From a virus, in the IMG/VR virus record IMGVR_UViG_3300017963_000668, positions 1 through 27,231 of that record: a DNA stretch of 27,231 bases. One strand, 5' to 3'. Positions 12,754 to 20,957 of this stretch are shown here, in pieces. Position 1 is the first letter of the stretch. The number at the start of each line of letters is the position of its first letter. The notes under the pieces are model-generated. The model ran no database searches, had not been told where the DNA came from, and saw only the letters and a program-made list of their open reading frames with translations. Both the position numbers and the translations under genes were made by a program.

Positions 12754-13179
12754 CTAATTTCTAACGTCTAAAAAATCGTTGTAAAAATCCAAAAAATTGA
12801 TGGTTTCCAAAGTGGAGTTTTTCATAAAGCAAGTCGTTTTCCCGTCTATTTCCAGGCTCAACCCGGAGGACTTAGACCAGCGTTGACGAACCAGCTTTAT
12901 ATTGTCTGAAACCTCAACCCCGGAAAATCCGGGGTGTAGCTCTTCAAGATTTTCCAGCATGTCGAGCATATGGAGCGGCCCGCGCTCTTTATAAGCCGCG
13001 CTGGACGCCGTCAGCTCGTCGAACTCGACAAATAGCGGCTCCGTGTCCGGCATGGCGGGCATGAAAAAGTAGAAAGCGTTATCGAGTTTTTCCAACAACC
13101 AGAAAGCCTTGCCCCGGTCATCAATTCCATTATGCTTTTCGCTTCCGATAATTTTCAACGCGCTGGTCATCTCAGCCAT
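12754..13179 (-). CDS. Hypothetical 141-aa protein
   Basis: This is a soluble acidic protein. Visible segments are KAFWLLEKLDNAFYFFMPAM, a helical region MLDMLENLEELHPGFSG, and a C-terminal end with LEIDGKTTCFMKNSTLETI and FLDFYNDFLDV. There is no signal or membrane segment. Its ATG overlaps the stop of the coiled-coil gene upstream (TAATG), and it ends 8 bp before the patatin-like gene, within the latter's leader. It may be the link between the tail-fibre genes and the accessory cassette, or a fibre chaperone. The family is not recognised. Confidence 0.45.
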   Translation of the reverse strand: MAEMTSALKIIGSEKHNGIDDRGKAFWLLEKLDNAFYFFMPAMPDTEPLFVEFDELTASSAAYKERGPLHMLDMLENLEELHPGFSGVEVSDNIKLVRQRWSKSSGLSLEIDGKTTCFMKNSTLETINFLDFYNDFLDVRN

Positions 13180-14255
13180 TACACATCCTTAATGCCGTAC
13201 ATTGTCCAGATTTCCTCCCCGGCCCAATCAATGCAGTATTGCCTCCCTAACCTGGTATAGCCGTATTTATCCCACAATTTACGCATTTCGGCATCATACC
13301 AGGTATTGGCGATTTCCCAGGCTTCTCCGTTTTCCAACCCGGTAATTCTAAGAGCCTGTTTCTGCGTTCCCCCTTCCGCCGCGATAGCGTCCGCTTTCGC
13401 TTTAAACTCCGTCCGCCGATCTTCGTCCGTCAAACCGTCAATCCGCAACTCTTCCAATTGCGTCATGATCTCCAAACGCTGTTCATAAGTTAACTCCGAG
13501 TCCCACAATGCCCCGGCGGGCAAGTCGACGCCTATATTTTCAATAGTCGCATGTTGCCAGTTGACGTCAATGTCCGTTTCCCAATAGACTTTTCCGCGAA
13601 AATCCGAAATCTGTTCGCCTTCCAGATTCAATAAAGCATTTTCCGGCAAAGCGTTAAATTGAGCCTGCAAAGCGTCGATCTCTTCCGCCTCCATAGCTAT
13701 TTCGCCTTCTTTCGGCGTAAAATGAACCGCGTTAGCTTCGATCAATGAGACGTTTTTATTTTGAAGAGCTTTTTGAGCCGTTCTTACGTTATTGTCCTGC
13801 TCGCTCTTAACAGAGACGTAATTTTTCCATTCATCTGTTTCCAGCAGCCGGTCATTGACGACGTTTCCGCAGAGTTTTTGCAATTCCGCTTTCTTTTCCT
13901 GCACCAGCTTCCAGGCGTCCGCGCGGGCTTTGATGTCCGCCGCCGAATCTGTAGGGTGTTCGGCTTCGATGGCTTTGTAGCTTATATATTCGTCCGTGCC
14001 CTTCAAAACCTCCTCAAGTTCCGCCCCCATATAGGTATTGATGAGCTGTAGCCGCTTTGTATTCACTTGATCCTTAGCGGCGTTCAATGCGGAAACGGCC
14101 TCCGTTTTCGCGGTTTCTAATGCCTGATATTCGGAAGTTTGCTCTAAAAGACCGCTTATGGCGGCTTTAGTCCCGGCCGGATCAATTACGGGCTTATCAA
14201 AGCCTCTAATGATCTGATGACCATCGATCATTTCAGTAATAACGGTTTTTTTCAT
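13179..14255 (-). CDS. Long coiled-coil protein after the tail fibre (fibre-associated)
   Basis: The 358-aa product is Ala/Glu/Lys-rich. Helical coiled-coil character runs through about 35-175 (SEYQALETAKTEAVSALNAA; KLVQEKKAELQKLCGNVVND). A region around 205-240 is mixed (NLEGEQISDFRGKVYWETDI). A compact aromatic end follows (NTWYDAEMRKLWDKYGYTRL, then CIDWAGEEIWTMYGI). It sits directly after the fibre gene, where Mu-like phages carry the fibre-assembly gene, but it does not resemble the usual short Tfa/DUF4376 proteins in its first two thirds. A second fibre or fibre-chaperone role is the best inference. It starts 1 bp after the fibre gene. Confidence 0.45.
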   Translation of the reverse strand: MKKTVITEMIDGHQIIRGFDKPVIDPAGTKAAISGLLEQTSEYQALETAKTEAVSALNAAKDQVNTKRLQLINTYMGAELEEVLKGTDEYISYKAIEAEHPTDSAADIKARADAWKLVQEKKAELQKLCGNVVNDRLLETDEWKNYVSVKSEQDNNVRTAQKALQNKNVSLIEANAVHFTPKEGEIAMEAEEIDALQAQFNALPENALLNLEGEQISDFRGKVYWETDIDVNWQHATIENIGVDLPAGALWDSELTYEQRLEIMTQLEELRIDGLTDEDRRTEFKAKADAIAAEGGTQKQALRITGLENGEAWEIANTWYDAEMRKLWDKYGYTRLGRQYCIDWAGEEIWTMYGIKDV

Positions 14256-14256
14256 A

Positions 14257-15120
14257 TTAATAATAAATAGCGTGTCTGATAGCTATGTTTTTCGGTCTGG
14301 TTTCGGTGGAAGTTCTAGCGTCCGGCGAGCCTGAAGCGTCAAAAGTTCCAACATCATTTAAAGCTGATACGCCTATTTCATCGGCAGCATTTGCCGTCCC
14401 CCCGCCGTTCGCTATTTTTCCAAATGCCCCTTGCGGATTAAGGTATAAATCATAAGTTGCCGCCCCTCTTATATGCTTTATCTCAAAACTACCCGTTATA
14501 TTTTGCAGCGCGTCATCTTGCGCGGAACCTACAATTTCACCCGTTCTGTTCGGATCAACAGCCCCGGACGAGTCCAGACCCCGCAAAAAATATCCTCTGG
14601 TATCCGGCAAAATCAAATAATCCCCGGCTATATTCCTGACGGCTCCAAGAGCGTCATCAGCATGATAAAAATAATCCGCCGTCGGATTAGCCGTATCACC
14701 GCAATAGACGAGACTATCCAACAACTTATAGTCATCCAGCGTTCGATTTATGCCCTGTCCGTTCAGAAACAATAAACGCACGTCGCAACCGGTGGCGGCC
14801 GCGATAACGGCCGGATCGGTGCCAGCGTTCCAGCCCAGCGCGATAACGGTTCCCGGAGTTCCGTAGTTGAGATATTTGGCTAACAGCGGTTGCGAACGCG
14901 GATAACCGTTTCCATCTATCCCCGGCAAATTATCCAAGGTGTTGGGAGGATAATTATAAAAATCCAATTCCGCCTGCTTGGCATCCCAGACATCATCCAT
15001 AACCTGTCTGACTAACTCTGTTCCGTCCGTAGCGGTCGGCCCGCTGGCATTGACGGCTTTCGTGTCAGGGAAAGGCAGCCCGTTATTATTTCCGGTAATC
15101 GCTGTATAATATTTAGACAT
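14257..15120 (-). CDS. Tail fibre (tail collar-type) protein
   Basis: The 287-aa protein has features of phage tail fibre tips. LILPDTRGYFLRGLDSSG (about 170-187) is the classic motif of collar/fibre proteins, followed by VDPNRTGEIVGSAQDDALQN. The C-terminal ETRPKNIAIRHAIYY matches the usual end of such fibres. The part before (1-160) includes a DVWDAKQAELDFYNYPP region and a possible Gly-rich adhesin segment. It is shorter than most Mu-type fibres. Fibres bind host surface receptors and set host range. It lies immediately after the I-like gene, as in Mu (gp48, then S). Confidence 0.8.
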   Translation of the reverse strand: MSKYYTAITGNNNGLPFPDTKAVNASGPTATDGTELVRQVMDDVWDAKQAELDFYNYPPNTLDNLPGIDGNGYPRSQPLLAKYLNYGTPGTVIALGWNAGTDPAVIAAATGCDVRLLFLNGQGINRTLDDYKLLDSLVYCGDTANPTADYFYHADDALGAVRNIAGDYLILPDTRGYFLRGLDSSGAVDPNRTGEIVGSAQDDALQNITGSFEIKHIRGAATYDLYLNPQGAFGKIANGGGTANAADEIGVSALNDVGTFDASGSPDARTSTETRPKNIAIRHAIYY

Positions 15121-15121
15121 T

Positions 15122-15841
15122 TTAGGTGTAATTGATTATCAGAATTGCCCAGGTCTCCTCTGGTTTCGATTGTAAAATAAATCTTCGCAACTGGTCTTTT
15201 CTCTGCAAGGGAACGTCCGCCGGAGCTATCGCCGTCAAAGCCCCGCTTCCGTCCCGCGTAGCCAGCCCCCCGACGAAAAAAACAAAAGGCCATGTGTCCG
15301 GATCAATCGGCAAGGAAAACAAAAACTCGTTTCTGTTATAAGTATCAAAACGCCCGCAAACCGCGCTGGAATTCCCGCAAACCGTTGTAGCCCCGCCGCA
15401 CTGAGCCAGATAAGCCGGACTCATTTCGAATATAGGCCCGTTCAGAACCATATCTCCCGGAAACAATGCCGGATCAACCGCAGGATCATTGTCATGGACG
15501 TAAACGTCAAAACCAGCATTGCGCAAAAGAGTTTCAAGATTGCCCGAAGTCCCGCCGTTTTCCGTCCGGTTATATTCTGACGCCGCCAGTTGTTGCCGCC
15601 GTTCGTCCTCCGTCAGATCGAAGTCCGGCAAAAACCCAAGTTCGTTTTCAAGCTCTTCCAGAAATTGAGTTTTCAGAGGATCGCGGATATTAGCCAGATT
15701 ACCTAGAAACTCATGAATATCCGTATAGTTTTCGGCGATAGCCTCAAACAGTTTATAAAGGTCGCCTTGTTCGTCCAGGGTATATAGAGACCCCGGAGGA
15801 AGCAAACTTTTTATATGGGCTAGAATCAGGTCAGCGCTCAT
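15122..15841 (-). CDS. Baseplate/tail protein of the DUF2313 (Mu gp48, YmfQ-like) family
   Basis: The 239-aa product begins LILAHIKSLLPPGSLYTLDE. The next part, LEELENELGFLPDFDLTEDERRQQL with a TENGGTSGNLETLLRNAGFD motif (about 105-130), is typical of DUF2313, the P2-I-like baseplate protein that connects fibre and baseplate wedge. The length fits the family (about 200 aa) with a C-terminal extension that is richer in Gly and Pro. It overlaps the J gene by one base (TAATG) and is followed by the fibre gene after 1 bp. The assignment agrees with the order W-J-I-fibre. Confidence 0.75.
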   Translation of the reverse strand: MSADLILAHIKSLLPPGSLYTLDEQGDLYKLFEAIAENYTDIHEFLGNLANIRDPLKTQFLEELENELGFLPDFDLTEDERRQQLAASEYNRTENGGTSGNLETLLRNAGFDVYVHDNDPAVDPALFPGDMVLNGPIFEMSPAYLAQCGGATTVCGNSSAVCGRFDTYNRNEFLFSLPIDPDTWPFVFFVGGLATRDGSGALTAIAPADVPLQRKDQLRRFILQSKPEETWAILIINYT

Positions 15842-17022
15842 TAGGCAAACGTCACGCCTCCGTTTTTAGCCAGTTGTCCGGGATTCAGGATATAGTTTCC
15901 GAGAAAATCCCCTGGTATCAAAGCGAATCCTACCCCGGTGGCGGAAGAGCTGTTTGGCGTTAAAACGTCGTCAATCACTGATGAAAGTTTTAAATCGGTA
16001 ATTTCGTTATTTCGTTCCCCTTCAAAGTCCAGCCCCTCGATAAACATTTTGATGCTTTCAAAATAAACGGTAACGGCGGAGTTTACAGCCGTCTGCACCT
16101 GCGTTTCTTGTCCAACCGGCGTTGTCAGGTCCCGCACTTCGGTAAAAAATGAAATCCGCTCGATTGACCTGATATAAAGCAAATCGTCAATTATCCCCAA
16201 TTTTTGACGGTCAAGCCCTGTTAGAGGATCGGTTTTCAAAGCGTCTCTGACATCGTCCAGCAGAGGAGCTGGTGCTATCCCGTCCGGATCAATGTCCGTA
16301 GTGGCCTCAACGTAAACGGTTCTTTCCGGAGGCACGGACAGTTCAGGGCTTTCATTGAAAGGACGCCCGGTGTAGGGATAAATGCCAGCCACGCCCGGCA
16401 CGGCCTCGCCCCATTCCCGGACGTCCGCCTTGTTGCCCCCGCCGGCTTTGCGGCGTATGGCGTTGAATACTCTTCTCCGGAATAGCTGTATGTTTTCGTC
16501 TTCAGTGCCTAGAGTATCGGTTGATTCAACGGTGGCGATTGTTTCCGCGCCGGGAATTTGAGTATTGATAGTCAGCGTTTTGCCGTCCGCGAGATTGGCG
16601 TTCGTTCCGGGATTTTCCGCCGTTACCGTCAGCAGAGCAACCCCGCCGGAAGCGGTTGCGGGGTTGTCTGGAAAATATCTTTCGCCGTTGTCGTCTCCGG
16701 TAAAAATAACCGTGTCCGGAATTACCGTTGAATCAACGGCCGGAAGTGATATATTGAGAATAGCCGATTGCGCTTCCTTGTAGATAACCCCGTAGGGCAA
16801 TCCCAGCAGTTTCAAACCCTCCAGAGTGGCCGTAGCCGCTAAAACCTGCGTAGCTCTTTCATAGCCGAATCTATAAAGAGTGGACTCGGAAAGAGCCTGA
16901 GTAGCCGCCAGCACCCGCAGAAACGCCTCATCGTTCAACGGACTGTCAACGCCTAATTTAGACTCGAAACCAGCCAGGTTTTTAGCTGTCAGCTCTTCAA
17001 GAGTTTTTACTTCAAAGGCCAT
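15841..17022 (-). CDS. Baseplate protein J-like
   Basis: The 393-aa protein is typical of Baseplate_J (P2 J / Mu gp47). The N-terminus is helical (MAFEVKTLEELTAKNLAGFE), followed by ASESTLYRFG-type helices and a central Gly/Asn-rich beta region (VTAENPGTNANLADGKTLTI). ENIQLFRRRVFNAIRRKAGGGNKADVREW then matches the conserved Arg-rich D-x-x-x-RxR motif (about 188-210), and VAGIYPYTGRPFNE follows. J is a wedge component of the contractile baseplate. The gene follows W by 1 bp and overlaps the I-like gene. Confidence 0.85.
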   Translation of the reverse strand: MAFEVKTLEELTAKNLAGFESKLGVDSPLNDEAFLRVLAATQALSESTLYRFGYERATQVLAATATLEGLKLLGLPYGVIYKEAQSAILNISLPAVDSTVIPDTVIFTGDDNGERYFPDNPATASGGVALLTVTAENPGTNANLADGKTLTINTQIPGAETIATVESTDTLGTEDENIQLFRRRVFNAIRRKAGGGNKADVREWGEAVPGVAGIYPYTGRPFNESPELSVPPERTVYVEATTDIDPDGIAPAPLLDDVRDALKTDPLTGLDRQKLGIIDDLLYIRSIERISFFTEVRDLTTPVGQETQVQTAVNSAVTVYFESIKMFIEGLDFEGERNNEITDLKLSSVIDDVLTPNSSSATGVGFALIPGDFLGNYILNPGQLAKNGGVTFA

Positions 17023-17023
17023 T

Positions 17024-17476
17024 TTATAACTTTAGATGCGCCGGATCGTTCAGTTGAGACGACCAAACCAGATTAACTCTGCTCAAGGATAAAATTTCCG
17101 CGTCCTGTTCAGGACGCTTTATGACAACCTTCATATCCAGGTTATTGCCTGTAGGGTTAGAAACCTCGACGCTGATTGATTCCGCGAAACCTGTTTCAAC
17201 CAATTTCGCTAAAACTCTTTCCCCGGCTTTTTCAATATCGGTAATTTTCCTCATTGTTATGGCTCCGGATGTCACTTCCTCAAAATCGGTTCCAAGCTGA
17301 TTAACGGTTTCGGGAAACAGATAATTGCCAACCCAGCCTTCTTTAACGCCCAATCTATGCAAAATATAGTTCTCCAAACCGGCGTCCATAACAGGCTGAC
17401 CGCCGATAAATTTTAATGTAGTCCCGTTCGGCCCCATGACCAGACGAGGATCACCCTGAAAAGTTCTTTTAGCCAT
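17024..17476 (-). CDS. Baseplate wedge protein W/gp25-like
   Basis: The 150-aa product is consistent with the GPW_gp25 family (Mu gp46, P2 W). ENYILHRLGVKEGWVGNYLF (about 31-50) stands for the Q-x-I-x-x-LxTxxGEw segment, followed by a helical region AGERVLAKLVETG and beta-like VSNPTGNNLDMKVVIK. The lysozyme-fold inhibitor-type wedge helps start sheath polymerisation. The usual EPR motif is weak here, so the call is also by position before J. Upstream is a 220-bp gap with a large palindrome, and no good Shine-Dalgarno is visible in the normal place. Confidence 0.65.
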   Translation of the reverse strand: MAKRTFQGDPRLVMGPNGTTLKFIGGQPVMDAGLENYILHRLGVKEGWVGNYLFPETVNQLGTDFEEVTSGAITMRKITDIEKAGERVLAKLVETGFAESISVEVSNPTGNNLDMKVVIKRPEQDAEILSLSRVNLVWSSQLNDPAHLKL

Positions 17477-17521
17477 ATGAACTTTATACGCCCCTTCTGT
17501 ACAAGCTTAGGTTTAAATTTA

Positions 17522-17592
17522 TGTCATGCCGGACTTGATCCGGCATCCACCTAACCAATATTAATGGATGCCGGATCAAGTCCGGCATGACA
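17522..17592. repeat. Perfect 28-bp inverted repeat (host-type palindromic element)
   Basis: The arms are 17522-17549 and 17565-17592, exact reverse complements over all 28 bases, with a 15-base AT-rich loop (17550-17564). Each arm itself contains CCGGA-x-x-x-x-TCCGG, and the outer ends read TGTCATGCC/GGCATGACA. This resembles dispersed palindromes widespread in alphaproteobacterial and some other chromosomes. There is no T-run next to either arm, so it is not a plain intrinsic terminator. It lies between a small gene and the W-like gene in the baseplate operon. It may be a mobile palindromic insertion from the host. Confidence 0.8.
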
Positions 17593-17698
17593 AGAAAAAA
17601 ACTCCATAGCACGCGCTGCGAAAACAGGATTTCTATAGCGAGAGTTCGCTTTCTTATTCAGATCGCGCTTTTGATGAACAAAAAAAGAAGAACCCTCG

Positions 17699-17896
17699 CT
17701 AACTCCATATTGAATCGGCTTTTTTCATGGCCGCTTCAATAGTTTTAAAACCTCTGTATTCTATTATTGTTCCATCTGGATCAAGATATGGAGCCAAGCA
17801 AATAAAAGTTTTATTTCGCTTTGTATGGTCTTTCCCTGCGTAAGCTCCGTCGGAACGAAAAAAAGCATTTTCTTTAAATTTCTTCCACCTTTTCAT
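17699..17896 (-). CDS. Hypothetical 65-aa basic protein
   Basis: A Lys/Arg-rich start (MKRWKKFKENAFFRSD) is followed by CLAPYLDPDGTIIEYRGFKT and IEAAMKKADSIW. There is no signal or membrane segment. The ATG directly follows the stop of the previous gene, so the two small genes are coupled. It is an insertion between the spike and the W-like gene, which adjoin in Mu. It is probably an accessory (moron) gene of unknown role. Confidence 0.4.
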   Translation of the reverse strand: MKRWKKFKENAFFRSDGAYAGKDHTKRNKTFICLAPYLDPDGTIIEYRGFKTIEAAMKKADSIWS

Positions 17897-18133
17897 TTAT
17901 TTTTCCGGGACTTTCGGCAATAATCCGGAGGCGTCCATACTCTCCATTAACTCAATAAAGTAGTCCGCGCAAGCTTCCCCGTAATCATCATATTCTCTTA
18001 TCTCTTCTTCAAAATATTCGGGATGCTCTTTATATCTAACATGCCATTCGTTGAAAACTCTTAATATTCGCTCTCGAATAATATCTTTCTTTTTCGTCAT
18101 CCCAGGTAAGACTGGCACTCTTTTATCAGACAT
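17897..18133 (-). CDS. Hypothetical 78-aa acidic helical protein
   Basis: This is an acidic helical protein (ILRVFNEWHVRYKEHPEYFE then YFIELMESMDASGLL) without export signals. It is followed at once by the 65-aa gene and lies 19 bp after the spike gene. Small acidic proteins inserted in structural operons can be anti-host or anti-defence proteins, but no specific motif is seen. Confidence 0.4.
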   Translation of the reverse strand: MSDKRVPVLPGMTKKKDIIRERILRVFNEWHVRYKEHPEYFEEEIREYDDYGEACADYFIELMESMDASGLLPKVPEK

Positions 18134-18152
18134 AATTTTAATTGATATATTT

Positions 18153-18677
18153 TTAACTTGGTAATTTAACCGAGTCCACCCGCGCTCCGGTCAAATCAAT
18201 GTTTAAAAGTGTCGGCGTATAGGAGCCGCCCAAGGAGGAAATCTCGCCCTGAATGGCCGTCAAATTGGCGTTGACGACATCCTGCACTTGAGCCGCGATA
18301 ATGGTTTCAAGCTGGTTAAATCGCACGGCGAAATCGGCGGCTCCGTTAATTTCAATGCTTCCGTCGGTTCTTTGAGAGATAGTCCCTGCCTTTGATCCTC
18401 CGGAGGAGCTGTAGCTTATTTTCTCTTCGCTTAAAGCTTCCGGCTCGATACCGTCATTCAAAGGAAAACCTATCCGCCGTCCTCCAAAGTCGATTATAAA
18501 AACGCTTGTGTTAAGCGGCGGCGCGGAGTCGTCCCCTGAACAGCGCATCAGCTCCACCAGTTGCGCGTCCTCGTCGGCCGTTACTCGACATTGAGCGAAC
18601 CGCGCCGGATTGCCGTCGACGTTTTCTTTGATTTCCAATAGGGTTATTACCCCGAAGTCGAATTCAATTTTAATCAT
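18153..18677 (-). CDS. Baseplate spike/assembly protein V (Mu gp45-like)
   Basis: The 174-aa product starts MIKIEFDFGVITLLEIKENV. ATG 18677 is chosen because it overlaps the stop of the upstream gene by 8 bp; the longer frame from 18728 would overlap deeply. A beta-rich OB-like body follows, with FARFAQCR-type strands, PPLNTSVFIIDFGGRRIGFP, SYSSSGGSKAGTI and SIEINGAADFAVRFNQLETI. A helical/triple-helix-like end follows (AAQVQDVVNANLTAIQGEI). This is the pattern of Mu gp45/P2 V spikes that pierce the outer membrane. In Mu the order is hub (gp44), spike (gp45), W (gp46); here extra genes separate them. Confidence 0.65.
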   Translation of the reverse strand: MIKIEFDFGVITLLEIKENVDGNPARFAQCRVTADEDAQLVELMRCSGDDSAPPLNTSVFIIDFGGRRIGFPLNDGIEPEALSEEKISYSSSGGSKAGTISQRTDGSIEINGAADFAVRFNQLETIIAAQVQDVVNANLTAIQGEISSLGGSYTPTLLNIDLTGARVDSVKLPS

Positions 18678-18855
18678 TATCCCAACCAGACACCAGTTCA
18701 CTTTGTTTAAACCAGCGCTCTTCACCATTTTCTAATATAACGGAATATTGATTTTCGGCATTATTCAAACACATTACATCAACAATTCCTTTTTCACCAA
18801 AAATAGTTGTGACTCGATCTTCAATATATTCTGGATCATTAATGTTTTTAGCCAT
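18670..18855 (-). CDS. Hypothetical 61-aa protein
   Basis: This small acidic protein has a beta-like pattern (EDRVTTIFGEKGIVDVMCLN; YSVILENGEERWFKQSEL), which resembles small KOW/SH3-like barrels with a G-x-x-G-x-V turn. It starts immediately after the stop of the exported Cys-rich gene and overlaps the spike gene start by 8 bp. The function is unknown. Confidence 0.45.
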   Translation of the reverse strand: MAKNINDPEYIEDRVTTIFGEKGIVDVMCLNNAENQYSVILENGEERWFKQSELVSGWDND

Positions 18856-19554
18856 TTATTCAGTTAACCCCCTTTGATGTTCGGCCATTGTCATAATCAG
18901 CCGTTTATCCGTCCAAACCTCCCGGACGTTTTGATACATGTTATCCTTATACTGAATCAGTATCAAACCGCTGTCAGGAAAGGTTCTGGATATTCGACCA
19001 ACCCGGGAGCCGTCCAAACTCCAGCAGCCCTCCCCCACTTTATCCGGATAGTAATAGCCGCCATTGTTCTGAATGGAATTGAACTCCTCCACGAACTCTT
19101 TCCGGCTTCGACACACCAGCAGATACCTGGGAAAAAACCAGGCGTCTTCTTTATTAGTCAACGCCTCCACGTTCAAAGGTCTGCCGGCCCAAGACCAGAA
19201 TTCACGCTCTACCCGCTCGCATTTCTTACGCTCGTCCGCAGCCAGGCTTTCAACCTCGTCGCAAGTCCAATGATAATTCGCCGGAGGATGTCTCCGAAGC
19301 CAGTCCGCTTCCTCTCTATCAATGCAGTCCTGAAAACTCTCGATATATTTTTGATCTTGGCAATGATCAATAATTATATCTCTTGCTTTTAAACAATTTC
19401 GATAATCATAACTTGACCAATTGCGGGCTTTTTTCCATTTTTGGCAATCAAAAGCCGAATCAACCCCAAAAACCTTAATGGAATTGCCGAAAATCAACAG
19501 CAAGCAAATCAAGGCCATTACAGCTTCGCTAATCCAATTTTTGCAAAATTTCAT
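18856..19554 (-). CDS. Exported Cys-rich protein inserted in the baseplate module
   Basis: The 232-aa product has an N-terminal hydrophobic signal (about residues 11-29, AVMALICLLLIFGNSIKVFG) with a likely cut before VDSAFDC. The mature part contains about eight cysteines in a C-x(n)-C layout (FDCQKW, NCLKARDIIIDHCQDQ, DCIDREEADW, WTCDEVES, ECERVER-type, GEGCWSLDG), which suggests disulfides in the periplasm. It is rich in Trp and Arg. It lies between the hub and the spike genes, where Mu has no gene, so it is probably a moron. Candidate roles are superinfection exclusion or host-envelope change. No family was recognised. Confidence 0.55.
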   Translation of the reverse strand: MKFCKNWISEAVMALICLLLIFGNSIKVFGVDSAFDCQKWKKARNWSSYDYRNCLKARDIIIDHCQDQKYIESFQDCIDREEADWLRRHPPANYHWTCDEVESLAADERKKCERVEREFWSWAGRPLNVEALTNKEDAWFFPRYLLVCRSRKEFVEEFNSIQNNGGYYYPDKVGEGCWSLDGSRVGRISRTFPDSGLILIQYKDNMYQNVREVWTDKRLIMTMAEHQRGLTE

Positions 19555-19649
19555 ATCTGACTATTGGTTAACTTGCGTTTTTAAATCCTCGCGACATATA
19601 GCAAAACTTTTTTCGCGCCAAGACAAAACGATCTCTGGTTGAGAATATT

Positions 19650-20957
19650 TTATCTTGTACCCCGAAGTTTAATCTCTGTTTTTAATTCCTCGACATTTAT
19701 TTCAACAATTTTTTTAACCCAAGGCAAAACAGGCTCTTGTTTAGAATAAAAACTCGGTGGAATGATATTCAGAACCGCTGTTTCGCCTTTGTCGTCAAAA
19801 AGGAATTCCACCCGGCGAATAATAAACATGAAACCTTCCGGAACCTCGAAAGTCTGAGACTTGACTAAAATTCTTGAGTTCTCCTCCCACAATTTTCCGT
19901 CAGGAGCGTACCAAGAATTACCCGGCATGGAAAAGGACATGGCCTCCGCGAAGCGTTTATTGCGTTCCCATTTGACCGCCCTTTCAATGTCTTTCTCATC
20001 GCCTTCGTTAATGGCGAAAGTTCTTATTCTCTGAGTTTTAACCGTAACATCCGTCAGAACTACCGTTTTGTTGGTTCCTAAAGCTTTCTTCTTCAGGACT
20101 CCTCTATAGGTTCTGAAAAGCTTGCGTCCGTTAAAGTTCGCCTCCCAGGTTTCAACCGCTGTTTTCCCTTCCTCTATGGTTCCCACGGTCGCCCCTTTAA
20201 GATTGGCTCTGGTTATGAGCAAGTCGCCTTCTCTGGTGGATGAGAGCAGCGCGGCTTTCTTGTCGGCGATTCTTTCCAGAAACTTGAAAATAGTTTCCGA
20301 CTGATTGATCTTTTCCTCTTTAAAAATCCCTTCAACGTCATTGGCTATATCGGAATCTATGACAATGCCGATTCCCGTTATTTTGAACATCTCCCGGCAA
20401 AAATCCACCAGCGTCATATTCTGGTATTGATACGGCGGAAAGAGATGGGAATCAACTATGTCGATAGTAGACGAAAACCCTTCAAGTTCTTTGGTTCGTC
20501 CCGCGCCGCTGAACTTGTTGCGCACGTTATAGAGTTTGCCGGAAATCATCAATTGCCCGTCCAAGTAGACTGAAGCGTCCGGATACTGAAACGGTTGCGT
20601 AAGCTTGTCGAATTCCTTGTCTAGCCCCGGATCCCAGGCCACGACCGCCGACCAGCCGTCCGCCGGAGTGTCCATAGTCCGCAACACCCGCCCGGCCAGC
20701 ACCGGCAAAACCCTGTTTCCGATTTTCAGCCGAAAACCATCATCCTGTATGCTGACCTGTCTGGTCAGTACGGAAATGCCCGGAATAAGCGGAATGACCA
20801 GACTTTGCCCGGCTATGATTTTATCCGGATCGGCTAGCCCGTTAGCGTTGATTATGCGGGTTCTTTCAGCCGGATTGCCGTAGGCTCTGGCGGCTATATC
20901 GCTGACCGTGTCCCTGCTCTGAATAATGTACGTCGAACCGGGAACGGGATTAGACAT
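19650..20957 (-). CDS. LysM-bearing baseplate hub protein (gpD/Mu gp44-like)
   Basis: The 435-aa protein starts at ATG 20957 (GAGGTGG Shine-Dalgarno; overlaps the previous stop by 8 bp). Residues 7-52 form a LysM domain (STYIIQSRDTVSDIAARAYG ... GLADPDKIIAGQSLVIPL). The rest follows the late-control-D/Mu-P hub order: WSAVVAWDPGLDKEFDKLTQ, then VYLDGQLMISGKLYNVRNKF, then KFLERIADKKAALLSSTREG (the typical FxLxxIAxxxGxx-SxxEG motif), then WEANFNGRKLFRTYRGVLKK. The hub forms the centre of the baseplate. In P2-like phages the LysM-type protein X is separate; here it is fused to the hub. Confidence 0.75.
   Translation of the reverse strand: MSNPVPGSTYIIQSRDTVSDIAARAYGNPAERTRIINANGLADPDKIIAGQSLVIPLIPGISVLTRQVSIQDDGFRLKIGNRVLPVLAGRVLRTMDTPADGWSAVVAWDPGLDKEFDKLTQPFQYPDASVYLDGQLMISGKLYNVRNKFSGAGRTKELEGFSSTIDIVDSHLFPPYQYQNMTLVDFCREMFKITGIGIVIDSDIANDVEGIFKEEKINQSETIFKFLERIADKKAALLSSTREGDLLITRANLKGATVGTIEEGKTAVETWEANFNGRKLFRTYRGVLKKKALGTNKTVVLTDVTVKTQRIRTFAINEGDEKDIERAVKWERNKRFAEAMSFSMPGNSWYAPDGKLWEENSRILVKSQTFEVPEGFMFIIRRVEFLFDDKGETAVLNIIPPSFYSKQEPVLPWVKKIVEINVEELKTEIKLRGTR

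Noticed and set aside
17522-17592. Palindrome as an intrinsic terminator
   Set aside because: No T-run follows the stem on either strand.
18874-19392. 172-aa open frame on the plus strand
   Set aside because: It is antisense to the exported Cys-rich gene, which has a signal peptide and fits the operon by spacing.
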